A DNA stretch of 29,587 bases from DSNY01 sp964539745 (GTDB lineage: Bacteria; Pseudomonadota; Gammaproteobacteria; Burkholderiales; Burkholderiaceae_F): contig CAZIJU010000038.1 of assembly GCA_964539745.1 (NCBI GenBank), forward strand, positions 1 through 29,587, in the 5' to 3' direction. Below, one piece after another: positions 22,448 to 29,587 of the stretch (the first letter of the stretch is position 1; the number at the start of each line of letters is the position of its first letter). The translations under genes and the position numbers were made by a program. The notes beneath the pieces were generated by a model that saw nothing but the letters and a program-made list of their open reading frames with translations, had not been told where the DNA came from and ran no database searches.

Positions 22448-23416
22448 CTATTTCTTCAGACCGAGCGACTCGATGATCGCGCCGATGCGCTTGACGTCCT
22501 CGTCGAGAAATTTCTTGAAGTCGTCGCCGGCGAGGAACCACGCGTCCCAGCCGAGCCTGGCCAGCGTCTCCTTCCACGCGGGCGACTCGGTCGCCGCGCG
22601 CACCGCGGCGATCAGCGCATCGCGCTGCGCCGCCGTGATGCCCGGCGCGCCGAAGATGCCGCGCCAGTTGCCCAGCACGACGTCGACGCCCTGCTCCTTG
22701 AGCGTCGGGATGCCGTCGAGCCGTTGCGGCGAAGACACCGCCAGCGCGCGCATGCGACCGGCCTTGATCTGTTCGGCGAATTCGCCGAGCCCCGAGACGC
22801 CGGCCGCAACATGGCCGCCGACGATCGCCGCAACCGCCTCCCCGCCGCCCTTGAACGGCACGTAATTGATCTTCGCCGGATCGACGCCCACCGCCTTCGC
22901 GATCATTCCGACGAGGATATGGTCGGTGCCGCCGGCCGACCCGCCGCCCCAGGCGACCTTGCCGGGATCGGCCTTGAACGCGCGGACCAGGTCGGCCATC
23001 GTCTTGTGCGGCGACGAAGCCGGAACGACGATCACCTCGTACTCGCTGGTCAGGCGCGCGATCGGCGTCACCATCGACAGGTCGACCGGCGACTTGTTCA
23101 GGATGATGCCGCCCACCATCACCATGCCGCCGATCATCACCGCATTCGGATCGCCCCTGGCGCCGTTGATGAACTGCGCAAGCCCGATCGTGCCGGCCGC
23201 ACCGCCTTTGTTTTCGAACTGCACCGACTGCACGACTTTCGCCGCCTGCATCGCGGCGGCCAGGTTGCGCCCGGTCTGATCCCAGCCGCCGCCCGGGTTG
23301 GCCGGGATCATCATCTTCAGCGTGCCGAGCGGCTGCGCGTGCGCGGCGCGCAGCCAGGGAAACTGCAGCGCGCCCGCCGCGCCGAGCGCGGCGAACGAAA
23401 ACTCACGGCGTTTCAT
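22448..23416 (-). CDS. tctC: Tripartite tricarboxylate transporter substrate-binding protein (Bug/TctC family)
   Basis: This is the periplasmic receptor of the TTT system. The 322-residue product begins MKRREFSFAALGAAGALQFP and continues to RAAHAQ, a signal peptide with a twin-Arg start (RREF) that could use the Tat route. The mature part has MMIPANPGGGWDQTGRNLAA (ligand-binding loop, about 36-55), VENK-like FENKGGAAGTIG, WGGGSAGGTDHI, and NYVPFKGGGEAVAAIVGGHV, all standard for Bug proteins. The ATG at 23414-23416 has GGAGGAGA upstream. It is the first gene of the tctCBA operon. Burkholderiales encode very many Bug receptors with varied ligands; this one's is unknown. Confidence 0.94.
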   Translation of the reverse strand: MKRREFSFAALGAAGALQFPWLRAAHAQPLGTLKMMIPANPGGGWDQTGRNLAAAMQAAKVVQSVQFENKGGAAGTIGLAQFINGARGDPNAVMIGGMVMVGGIILNKSPVDLSMVTPIARLTSEYEVIVVPASSPHKTMADLVRAFKADPGKVAWGGGSAGGTDHILVGMIAKAVGVDPAKINYVPFKGGGEAVAAIVGGHVAAGVSGLGEFAEQIKAGRMRALAVSSPQRLDGIPTLKEQGVDVVLGNWRGIFGAPGITAAQRDALIAAVRAATESPAWKETLARLGWDAWFLAGDDFKKFLDEDVKRIGAIIESLGLKK

Positions 23417-23521
23417 GCGTGTCTCCTCCAGGTTCGCGATCGGTCGATCCACCGGTGCCGGTCCGAAAGGATAAACGCCCGCCCGCCGTGCCGGCCAGCC
23501 AAGGGCCCCGCCGATCGCGGG

Positions 23522-24691
23522 TCAGTCCGCGCGCAGCGCATCGACGATCCTCATCCGGCTCGCCTTGACCGCGGGCAGTACGCCGCCGATGAGCCCCATC
23601 GCGAGCGCGAAGATGAGGCTCACCGCGACGATGCGCGGCGTCAGCGCGAAGGAAAACGCCAACTCTGAAAACGACTGGAAGTTGGTCGTCGAAATCGTGA
23701 TCGTCTGCAGAAAGGTCGCGGCGGCAAGCCCCACCGCTCCGCCGGCCGCCGCCAGCAGCAGCGACTCGAGCAGGAACGCGGCGAGGATCGAGCGGCGGCG
23801 GAACCCCAGCGCGCGCAGCGTGCCGATCTCGCCGGTGCGCGTGGCGACCGACGAATACATCGTGATCGCCGCGCCGATGATCGCACCCAGCGAGAAGATC
23901 ACCGACAGCGTGACGCCGAGGTAGCTGATGAAGTTCGACAGCGCGCGCGACTGGTCTTCGTAGAACTTGCGCTCGCGCTTGACCTCGACCGTGAGCCGCG
24001 GGTCCGCATCGACCGCGGCGCGCAGCGCATCGAACGCGTCGTGCGAAGCAAGCTGCGCGATCACCGACGAAAAACCGCCGAAGCGGCGGAACGCCTGCAG
24101 CAACTGCTCCGAGTCGCCCCAGATTTCCGAGTCGAACGCGGTGCGTCCGGCGTCGAACACGCCGACCACCGTCCACTGCCGCTGCGCGAATGCGAGCGAG
24201 CGTCCGATCTCCACGCCGGCGAACTGGCGCGCGACCGCGCTGCCCACGACGATCTCGTTCGACCCCGGACGGAACATGCGGCCGGCGACGATCGCGACCT
24301 GCGGCCGCAGCGCGAGCCCCACCGGCGGCACACCGCGGATCGGCACGTTGCTGCGCCGTCCGGTGTCGGCCTTCGTGAGCGAGTTCAGCACGACGACTTC
24401 CTTCGAGGCGAGCGCGCGGCCTTCGGCGTCGCGCGCGATCTGCGGCAGCGTCTCGATCAGCGCCGCCTGGTCGCGCGCGATTCCGCTCTGGATCTCCGTC
24501 TCCGAGCCCTTGCGGATGAACAGCACGTTGGCGTCCGAGCCGGTCGCCACCAGCGTGGCCTTCAGCCCGGCGTCGAGCATCAGCACCGCCGCGAACACGA
24601 ACACGACGAGCGCCATGCCGCCTGCGGTCAGCGCGGTCGTCAGCCGCCGCACCCACAGGTTGCGCGCGATGTAGATCAGTGGCAGTTGCAT
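23522..24691 (-). CDS. ABC transporter permease, FtsX/MacB type (second permease)
   Basis: The 389-residue protein has an N-terminal helix (about 21-41) after IYIARNLWVRRLTTALT, a large periplasmic MacB_PCD-type domain (about 45-255), and three C-terminal helices (about 264-288, 310-335, 355-380). ATRTGEIGTLRALGFRRRSI, the cytoplasmic coupling motif of FtsX permeases, lies between the second and third helices, and the protein ends VKASRMRIVDALR. The topology is that of type VII (MacB-like) mechanotransmission transporters rather than importers. It lies 12 bases downstream of a related but distinct permease, so the pair probably forms a heterodimer served by the ATPase at 26643-27341. The substrate is unknown. 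Confidence 0.9.
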   Translation of the reverse strand: MQLPLIYIARNLWVRRLTTALTAGGMALVVFVFAAVLMLDAGLKATLVATGSDANVLFIRKGSETEIQSGIARDQAALIETLPQIARDAEGRALASKEVVVLNSLTKADTGRRSNVPIRGVPPVGLALRPQVAIVAGRMFRPGSNEIVVGSAVARQFAGVEIGRSLAFAQRQWTVVGVFDAGRTAFDSEIWGDSEQLLQAFRRFGGFSSVIAQLASHDAFDALRAAVDADPRLTVEVKRERKFYEDQSRALSNFISYLGVTLSVIFSLGAIIGAAITMYSSVATRTGEIGTLRALGFRRRSILAAFLLESLLLAAAGGAVGLAAATFLQTITISTTNFQSFSELAFSFALTPRIVAVSLIFALAMGLIGGVLPAVKASRMRIVDALRAD

Positions 24692-24703
24692 GGCCCGGAT
24701 GCG

Positions 24704-25864
24704 TCAGCCGACATGCCGCAGCCCGTCGACGATCTTCACGTTCGCCGCGCGGATCATCGGCACCAGCGCCGCCAGCACGCCGACCGCCAGCGCCGCCGCG
24801 ATCTGCCACGCGTAGGTCACCGGCTGCACTTCGAAGCGCGCGAACACGCTTCTGCCGACCGACTCGAAGAAACCGGCGGCGACGACCGGTGTCGCCGCGA
24901 GCGCGATCAGCCCGCCGGCCAGTCCGATCGTCACGCTTTCGGCCAGGATCAGCCGCGCGACGAAGGCCGGACCGAAGCCGAGCGCCTTCAGCGTCGCGTA
25001 CTCGGCGAGCCGCTCGCGCGCGGTCATCGCCATCGTGTTCGCCGCGACCGCGAGGATGATCAGGATCACGACGAAGCTCACCCCCGAGATCACCTGGATG
25101 ATCGTCTCGACCATCGCGACGAACGAAAGCTGGAACGCGCGCTCGGTCTCGGTCAGCGTCTCGGCGAGCGAGTTGGCGAACTCGGCGTCGATCGCGCGAG
25201 CGACCTCGGCCGCGCGAGCCGCATCGTCGATCTCGACGACGAACACGCCGACGCGGTCCGCACCGCGCGGGAAGCGCTGCTTGACGAATTCGTTCAGGTA
25301 GTCGTAGTGGAAATACATCTGGCGCGTGATCGTCGTCTCGTCGCGCCCGTCGAAGATCGCGCGCACGGTGAACTCCCAGATGCCCGGGTAGATCGTGCCG
25401 CGGATCGGCAGGCGGTCGCCGACCTTGAAACCGTACAGGTCGGCGAGCTGGCGGCCGATCGCGGCACCGCGCCGGTCGCGCACGAACGCCTGCCACTCGT
25501 CGGGCCTGAAGCGGAACTCCGGGTACATCGGGAAGAAGTTCTCCGCATCGACCGCGAACTGCGCGAAGAAGCTGCGCTCGTCGCGCCAGACGCCGCCGAA
25601 CCAGTTCGACACCGCCACGCCGCGCACGCCCTCGATCGAACGGATCCGCTCGCGGTAGTAGATCGGCAACGGGAACACGAGCGAGATCGCGTTGCGCGTG
25701 ACGAGCCGCGTGCCCGAAGCCGCCTCCGCACCCGCGTACCACGAATTCACGACCGTCTGCAGCAGCCCGAACGCGGTGAGCGCGATGACCACGCCGAGCA
25801 CGGTCAGCGCGCTGCGCAGCCTGGCGCGCAGCGCGTTGCGCAGCACGAGTTTCAGGAAAAACAT
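24704..25864 (-). CDS. ABC transporter permease, FtsX/MacB type (first permease)
   Basis: The 386-residue product starts MFFLKLVLRNALRARLRSAL, the usual opening of this permease type. It then has one helix (about 19-38), a periplasmic domain of about 210 residues, and three C-terminal helices beginning near 255, 310 and 350. The coupling motif ARERLAEYATLKALGFGPAF lies after the second helix. FRFRPDEWQAFVRDR and FHYDYLNEFVKQRFP lie in the extracytoplasmic part. The ATG at 25862-25864 has only a short AGG close by. Unusually, about 780 bases of repeat-containing DNA separate it from the ATPase gene that should precede it in the operon. Confidence 0.9.
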   Translation of the reverse strand: MFFLKLVLRNALRARLRSALTVLGVVIALTAFGLLQTVVNSWYAGAEAASGTRLVTRNAISLVFPLPIYYRERIRSIEGVRGVAVSNWFGGVWRDERSFFAQFAVDAENFFPMYPEFRFRPDEWQAFVRDRRGAAIGRQLADLYGFKVGDRLPIRGTIYPGIWEFTVRAIFDGRDETTITRQMYFHYDYLNEFVKQRFPRGADRVGVFVVEIDDAARAAEVARAIDAEFANSLAETLTETERAFQLSFVAMVETIIQVISGVSFVVILIILAVAANTMAMTARERLAEYATLKALGFGPAFVARLILAESVTIGLAGGLIALAATPVVAAGFFESVGRSVFARFEVQPVTYAWQIAAALAVGVLAALVPMIRAANVKIVDGLRHVG

Positions 25865-26252
25865 CCTGAAACCACCGCAAGATGGGGCACTGCCCTAGCT
25901 GGAAGGCACATTCGAACCATCGCGACACGGCGAACACGGAGCAAGCACGAAGCCCTGCGCCCTGACGCCGGATCGCCCTGCGCGCGAGCGACCACCTGCG
26001 TGCACAACGCCGCTTCGTCGTCTTTGTACGAGCCGCTGCGCCGCGTTGATCGCATCGGGTTTATCGAGCGTTGCGAATCCCCATGGCACGGGCAACATTC
26101 GTCGCCCACACATTTCGTTCTGAGCCCGCACCTCTTGTCGTTCCGACCCACACGCCTCATCGTTCCGACCCACACGCCTCGTCGTTACGAGCCCGCCTTT
26201 CTCGTCACTCCGAGCCCGCTTTTTTCTCGGCATTCCGAGCCCGCTTTTACTC

Positions 26253-26336
26253 GTCATTCCGAGCCGAAGGCGAGGAATCCCGGCCGCTCGCAACGGCGAG
26301 ATCCCTCCCCCGGCTCAGCGCCGGGGTCGGGATGAC
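26253..26336. repeat. 84-base palindromic interspersed element, copy A
   Basis: The element starts GTCATTCCGAGCCGAAGGCG and ends CGGGGTCGGGATGAC, so its ends form an inverted repeat (one mismatch near the right end). Internal arms CCCCGGC/GCCGGGG and CTCG..CGAG allow further hairpins. It resembles the abundant GTCATTCC...GGAATGAC interspersed repeats of many bacterial genomes; that likeness is from memory. Confidence 0.8.
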
Positions 26337-26425
26337 AGCGCCGCGTCATTCCGAACCGCTTCTTCCCTCGTCCTTCGTCATTCCGAGCCCGCTTTTTTCT
26401 CGTCATTCCGAACCCGCTTTTACTC

Positions 26426-26509
26426 GTCATTCCGAGCCGAAGGCGAGGAATCTCGCCCGCTCGCAACGCCGAGATCCCTCCCTCGGCTCAACGCCGGGGT
26501 CGGAATGAC
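26426..26509. repeat. 84-base palindromic interspersed element, copy B
   Basis: Same length and order as copy A, with six base differences by my count (78 of 84 identical). Its outer ends GTCATTCC and GGAATGAC are perfect inverted repeats here. It lies 134 bases past the stop codon of the upstream ATPase gene on the minus strand. Confidence 0.8.
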
Positions 26510-26597
26510 GGAACAGGGCCGCCGCATCTGCCGACGCTCGATGGGCTGAATGCCTCTGTCCGTGTCCCTCGAGTCGTTGTAGTGAATCCCCCTGCCT

Positions 26598-26642
26598 TCA
26601 ATGCGCAAACGGCGAGGTGTCGGTCAACTGCCCCTTGTCCAG
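26598..26642 (-). pseudogene. Untranslated C-terminal tail of the exporter ATPase beyond an in-frame stop
   Basis: After the TAA at 26643-26645 the same frame continues as LDKGQLTDTSPFAH and then TGA (26598-26600). LxKGxL is the usual last strand of LolD/MacB-type ATPases, following an alternating hydrophobic segment such as the HHLI that ends the translated part. This suggests a single nonsense change near the end of a once longer gene. Confidence 0.6.
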
Positions 26643-27341
26643 TTAGATCAGGTGATGCGCGGCGCCGGCGGCGCGCGGGTCGTGCGTGACCATCACGATC
26701 GTCTTGCCGAGCTCGACGTTCAGCCGGTCGAGCAGCGTCAGGATCTCGGCCGCCGAGTTCCGATCCAGATCGCCGGTCGGCTCGTCGGCGATGATCAGGA
26801 GCGGGTCGGTGACGATCGCGCGCGCGATCGCCACCCGCTGCTGCTGGCCGCCCGACAGCTCGTTCGGACGGTGGTCCATGCGATCGGCAAGCCCGACGAG
26901 TTCGAGCGTCATCTCGACGCGCCGGCGGCGCTCGCGACGCGAAAGATTCGTCAGAAGCAGCGGCAGCTCGACGTTCTCGTACGCGGTCAGCACCGGCATC
27001 AGGTTGTAGAACTGGAACACGAAACCGACGCTCGCCGCGCGCCAGGCCGCCAGTTCCGTCTCGTCGAGCTGCGTGATGTCCACGCCGGCGACGACGATCG
27101 CGCCCTCGTCGGGTTTGTCGATTCCTGCGATCAGGTTCAGCAGCGTGCTCTTGCCCGATCCCGAAGGCCCCATCAGCGCGACGAAATCGCCGCGGCAGAT
27201 CACGAGATCGATGCCCCTTAGCACGGCAACGATCTGCTCGCCGCGCTGATACGACCTGGCCACACCGCGGATCTCGACGAGCGGCTCGCGCGCGGCCGCC
27301 TCCGCCTGCGCCGCGCCGCCCGTCTGCGCGCGGTCGTTCAT
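26643..27341 (-). CDS. ABC exporter ATPase (LolD/MacB family), C-terminus apparently cut by a stop codon
   Basis: This is the cytoplasmic ATPase that would drive the two FtsX-type permeases. It has Walker A GPSGSGKST, the Q-loop region FVFQFYNLMPVLTAYENVEL, signature LSGGQQQRVAIARA, Walker B LLIIADEPTGDLD and the H-loop VMVTHD, so all catalytic elements are present. The frame ends DPRAAGAAHHLI at TAA 26643-26645, about 14 residues short of a normal end; the missing part is encoded in frame just after the stop. The protein may still work, since the lost strand follows the H-loop. I prefer the ATG at 27339-27341; a GTG at 27347 is possible. The adaptor gene ends 3 bases upstream of the ATG. The downstream permeases are 780 bases away. 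Confidence 0.88.
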   Translation of the reverse strand: MNDRAQTGGAAQAEAAAREPLVEIRGVARSYQRGEQIVAVLRGIDLVICRGDFVALMGPSGSGKSTLLNLIAGIDKPDEGAIVVAGVDITQLDETELAAWRAASVGFVFQFYNLMPVLTAYENVELPLLLTNLSRRERRRRVEMTLELVGLADRMDHRPNELSGGQQQRVAIARAIVTDPLLIIADEPTGDLDRNSAAEILTLLDRLNVELGKTIVMVTHDPRAAGAAHHLI

Positions 27342-27343
27342 CG

Positions 27344-28618
27344 TCACTTCTTCAGCGCGGTGACCGCCTGGCCGTCGGCGAGCCGATCGGGCGGATTGAT
27401 CACGACGCGCGCGCCCGGCGCGAGCGAATCGACGCGAACGAGGTCGCCGACCTTCCCGCCCACTGCAACCGGCGTCAACTTGACCGCCGCGCCCTGGTCC
27501 GCCGCCTTGCGAGCCTCGCCGCCCGCGGCCGGCCCGGCGTCGCCGGCGACGAGGAAGACGAAGTCCCTGCCGTCGCGCTTGACGATCGCCTCCGGCCGCA
27601 CCGCGGGCACCGGCTTGCGTTCGTCCGGCGCGAGCTGGCGCGACAGGAACGCGACCTTCGCGCTCATGTCGGGCAGCACGCGCGGGTCGGTTTCGTCGAA
27701 GCGCACCTTGACCAGCAGTGTCGCCTTGCTGCGGTCCACGGTCGGCACGATACGCGACACCGACCCGGCGAGCCGCAGATCGGCGAACGCGTCGAGCTGG
27801 ATCTCGGCGGGCTGGTCGAGCTGGATCTTCGCGATGCTCGACTCGGACACGTCGGCCTCGACTTCGAGCGTGCTCATGTCGGCCATCGTCACCACCGCGC
27901 CGGTCGTGCCGGAAGCCGACGAAAACGGCGTGACGACGTCGCCTACGTTCGCGCTTTTGGTCAGCACGATGCCGGTGAACGGCGCGCGGATCAGCGTCTG
28001 GTCGAACGCGACGGCGGCGGCGCGCAGGTTCGCCTCGGCCACGCGGATTTGCGCGCGCAGCGACTCGATCGCCGCGCGCGCCCTGTTGTAGCGCGCCTGC
28101 GCGGCGTCGACCGTCGACGCCGACACGAAGTTCGCCTGTGCCAGCTCGCGCGCGCGCTTCAGCGCCGCTTCGGCGTCGGCGAGTTCCGCTTCGCCCTGCA
28201 CGAGGTTCGCGCGTGCCGCCTCGACGCTCGCGGCCGCCTGGTCGCGCTGCGCGGCGACGTCGCGGTTTTCGAGCCGCGCGATCAGCTCGCCTTGCCTGAC
28301 GCGCTGCCCCTCCTGCACGCCGAGCCAGTCGAGCCGGCCCGTGGCCTTGCTCGAAACCGACGCGCGCCGCGCGGCGACCACGCGCCCGGTGGCGTTAAGC
28401 ACCGCGATCGACTGCGACGGATACGCGGCGATAACGCTGCCGATCTCGACCGCGAGCGGGCGTGCGCGCTGCAGCGCGCCGATCGTTGCGCCGGCGACGA
28501 CGAGCAGCGCCAGCAGCCACACCCACCAGCGCTTCCACCACGGCCTGCGCCGGCGCAGCGGCGCGGCGCGGTCGATCGCGAGCTTGCTCAGTGATGCCGT
28601 TTCGATCGGGGTCGCCAT
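27344..28618 (-). CDS. Periplasmic adaptor (membrane fusion) protein of an ABC exporter, HlyD/RND type
   Basis: The 424-residue protein bridges an inner-membrane ABC transporter to the outer membrane or periplasm. It has a basic N-terminus, one helix (about 33-49, VWLLALLVVAGATIGAL), and the first lipoyl half RLDWLGVQEGQRVRQGELIA (about 94-113). A coiled-coil hairpin rich in Ala and Glu follows (about 115-205), then the second lipoyl half TLIRAPFTGIVLTKSANVGD (about 208-227), and beta-barrel and membrane-proximal domains ending GARVVINPPDRLADGQAV. The ATG at 28616-28618 follows GAGG closely. Its stop overlaps or abuts the ATPase start, giving the order adaptor, ATPase, permease, permease. No outer-membrane TolC gene is present in the window. 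Confidence 0.93.
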   Translation of the reverse strand: MATPIETASLSKLAIDRAAPLRRRRPWWKRWWVWLLALLVVAGATIGALQRARPLAVEIGSVIAAYPSQSIAVLNATGRVVAARRASVSSKATGRLDWLGVQEGQRVRQGELIARLENRDVAAQRDQAAASVEAARANLVQGEAELADAEAALKRARELAQANFVSASTVDAAQARYNRARAAIESLRAQIRVAEANLRAAAVAFDQTLIRAPFTGIVLTKSANVGDVVTPFSSASGTTGAVVTMADMSTLEVEADVSESSIAKIQLDQPAEIQLDAFADLRLAGSVSRIVPTVDRSKATLLVKVRFDETDPRVLPDMSAKVAFLSRQLAPDERKPVPAVRPEAIVKRDGRDFVFLVAGDAGPAAGGEARKAADQGAAVKLTPVAVGGKVGDLVRVDSLAPGARVVINPPDRLADGQAVTALKK

Positions 28619-28695
28619 CGGTCCTCATCGCTTGAGCCGGCGATGCTACCGGACGCGTGCTGCGCCCCCGCGGCGATTGGCGCCGCGCGTGCGCG

Positions 28696-28736
28696 CTTTC
28701 GCGCCGCGCCGCCGCGGCCGGCGGCGCGGGCGAAAG
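28696..28736 (-). terminator. Long GC-rich hairpin downstream of the oligomer hydrolase gene
   Basis: CTTTCGC...CCGCGCCGCC and GGCGGCGCGG...GCGAAAG form a stem of about 17 bp with one bulged base and a 6-base loop. It begins 13 bases past the stop at 28750 on the minus strand and lies before the adaptor gene. No U-tract follows, so it may be a transcript 3' end structure rather than a classic intrinsic terminator. Confidence 0.5.
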
Positions 28737-28749
28737 GATCGAGCGGTGG

Positions 28750-29587
28750 TCAGTCGGGGATCGTCAGCGTCGTGCCGTCGAAGGTGATGCGGTCGGCCGC
28801 CGGCGGGTTCGCCGACCACGGCGGAACGTTGGCCGGCGTCAACGCCGGCGCGGGCGACGTTCCGCCGCGCGGCGTGGTCCGCACGACCTGCGAAGGCGGT
28901 AGCGGCGCGCCGCTCGCCAGATGCGCGTACATCGCATCGAGCGCGCGGTTGAAGTACACGTGCAGCGGCACGTACCGCGTGTCGAAGCCGGGCAGCGGCA
29001 GGAACGCATCGAAGTGCTGCGCGTTGGTCACTTCGATGTACGACAGCCGGCTCGCGCGCCCTTCGACCTGCTTGTTGCGCGCGTAGTAGGGGCGCGAAGA
29101 GAAGTTCACCGGCACCAGCGTGTCGTTGCGGCCGTGCACGATGATCGCCGGCTTGCGGTGCAGGTTCGCGGTCTTCTGCACCTCGGCGATGCCGAAGCGA
29201 ACGCGCAGCGACTCGCGCAGGCGGTCTCGGTTCGCGCCGGTCCACAGCTCGCGCTGGCACAGCGCGCCGTCGATGTTGTAGTCCTGCAGGTTGGTCGAAG
29301 GCGAAATCGACAGCGCGTCGCGGCGCGGCCCGCCGACCGAGTCGTTGTTGATGATCTGGATCACGCCGGTCGGCGGCACGCCGTTGCTGGTGCCGAAGAT
29401 CGTCGCGATCGCCGCCGCCAGCGCGGGCGCCGGCGCGCCCGTGGCGTCGACCGCGCCGAAGCTGAAGCCGCACAGGTTGTCCGCGACCGAGAAGCGCCCG
29501 TACGAATTGCTGTAGGTCATCGCGATCGCCGGCGTGGCGAGCGCGTAGTGCGAAAGGTGCAGCAGCGCCGACTCGGGCTCCCAGCCG
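28750..29587 (-). CDS. D-(-)-3-hydroxybutyrate oligomer hydrolase, C-terminal part (cut by window edge)
   Basis: The enzyme hydrolyses linear 3-hydroxybutyrate oligomers released from polyhydroxybutyrate to monomer. The last 278 residues are present; the N-terminal part, including the expected nucleophile Ser, lies beyond the window. The frame runs in from the edge as GWEPESALLHLSHYALATPA then YGRFSVADNLCGFSFGA, which are hallmark segments of this family. Further on are VHGRNDTLVPVNFSSRPYY (probable acid) and TNAQHFDAFLPLPGFDTRYV with the probable catalytic His. The internal ATG at 29520 is not the start. Full family members are about 700 residues. It implies that the organism makes or consumes PHB. 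The gene ends 131 bases before the adaptor gene, with a hairpin between. Confidence 0.93.
   Translation of the reverse strand, partial: GWEPESALLHLSHYALATPAIAMTYSNSYGRFSVADNLCGFSFGAVDATGAPAPALAAAIATIFGTSNGVPPTGVIQIINNDSVGGPRRDALSISPSTNLQDYNIDGALCQRELWTGANRDRLRESLRVRFGIAEVQKTANLHRKPAIIVHGRNDTLVPVNFSSRPYYARNKQVEGRASRLSYIEVTNAQHFDAFLPLPGFDTRYVPLHVYFNRALDAMYAHLASGAPLPPSQVVRTTPRGGTSPAPALTPANVPPWSANPPAADRITFDGTTLTIPD

Larger units (their letters stand above)
26110..26509. repeat. Degenerate short-repeat array with motif TCATTCCGAGCCCGC
   Basis: About ten variants of CGTCATTCCGAGCCCGCTTT occur at irregular spacing of 20-26 bases. Two identical 22-base units (TCGTTCCGACCCACACGCCTC plus one base) lie at about 26138-26180. 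A 134-base block at 26203-26336 is repeated at 26376-26509, offset by 173 bases. There are no conserved spacers or cas genes, so this is not CRISPR. Composition is clearly unlike the flanking genes, with T-runs. Confidence 0.85.
25865..26642 (-). other. Noncoding region inside the ABC exporter locus
   Basis: No credible gene was found here. From about 26110 to 26509 it is a mosaic of short repeats and two long palindromic elements. 25865-26109 shows no repeat or promoter I can name. 26598-26642 is the apparent lost tail of the upstream ATPase. Open frames in the repeat region have unnatural composition and are judged spurious. Confidence 0.6.

Noticed and set aside
23403..25937. 844-codon minus-strand frame over both permeases
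   Set aside because: Out-of-phase shadow with very Arg-rich composition; the permeases in the other phase have clear family motifs.
25852..26508. Several 60-145 codon frames across the repeat region
   Set aside because: They translate the repeats themselves (RNDE/RVGRND-like runs) and change phase between copies.
26110..26509. Possible CRISPR array
   Set aside because: Units are degenerate, spacing irregular, the intervening sequence is itself repetitive, and no cas gene is nearby.
1..29587. tRNA, rRNA, insertion sequence, prophage or defence genes
   Set aside because: None could be recognised on either strand; gene content is housekeeping, transport and metabolism.

Overview
This window looks like chromosomal DNA from a GC-rich betaproteobacterium, most likely of the order Burkholderiales. 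Three things support this: the minus-strand block mnmG (gidA), rsmG (gidB), a LysE-type gene, parA, parB, atpI, atpB, which is the usual origin-proximal order in that group; a GTP-type PEP carboxykinase; and a 3-hydroxybutyrate oligomer hydrolase, which implies polyhydroxybutyrate metabolism. Genus cannot be fixed by eye. Nearly all genes lie on the minus strand; only an aldehyde dehydrogenase and a 2-hydroxyacid dehydrogenase are on the plus strand.

Layout. 1-5400 is the chromosome-segregation, tRNA/rRNA modification and ATP-synthase block. Two parS-like sites form an inverted pair at 5330-5372, just upstream of a plausible mnmG promoter, so ParB, ParA and their target lie within 5 kb. The LysE gene in this block is reduced to a 66-residue in-frame remnant. 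5423-6895 encodes a membrane-anchored AsmA-like protein. 7281-8858 (+) is an aldehyde dehydrogenase of the 1-pyrroline-5-carboxylate dehydrogenase type. 8879-14089 (-) is a complete branched-chain amino-acid-type ABC importer in the order livG, livF, livK, livH, livM, followed by a hotdog thioesterase. 14590-16425 is pckG and 16749-17732 (+) a 2-hydroxyacid dehydrogenase. 17796-18002 is a cold-shock protein gene with a clear terminator. 18353-20298 holds an AbrB-family membrane protein and a lipoprotein-like alpha/beta hydrolase. 20414-23416 is a tripartite tricarboxylate transporter (tctC-tctB-tctA). 23522-28618 is an ABC exporter set (adaptor, ATPase, two FtsX-type permeases). 28750 to the end is the C-terminal part of the oligomer hydrolase.

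Functional reading. The centre looks like a module for importing and catabolising amino acids or organic acids: liv importer, semialdehyde dehydrogenase, thioesterase, PEP carboxykinase for gluconeogenesis, and a Tct uptake system. That link is inference from proximity. The exporter operon is unusual because about 780 bases of repeat-rich noncoding DNA separate the ATPase gene from its permeases, and the ATPase frame has an early stop followed, in the same frame, by what looks like its normal C-terminal tail.

I found no tRNA, rRNA, CRISPR array, integrase, transposase or phage gene, and no convincing new multi-gene system. The best leads are local: the gutted lysE, the truncated exporter ATPase beside a tandemly duplicated repeat, the Arg-for-Lys Walker A in LivF, the regulatory hairpins inside the liv operon, and a small upstream reading frame coupled to livG.
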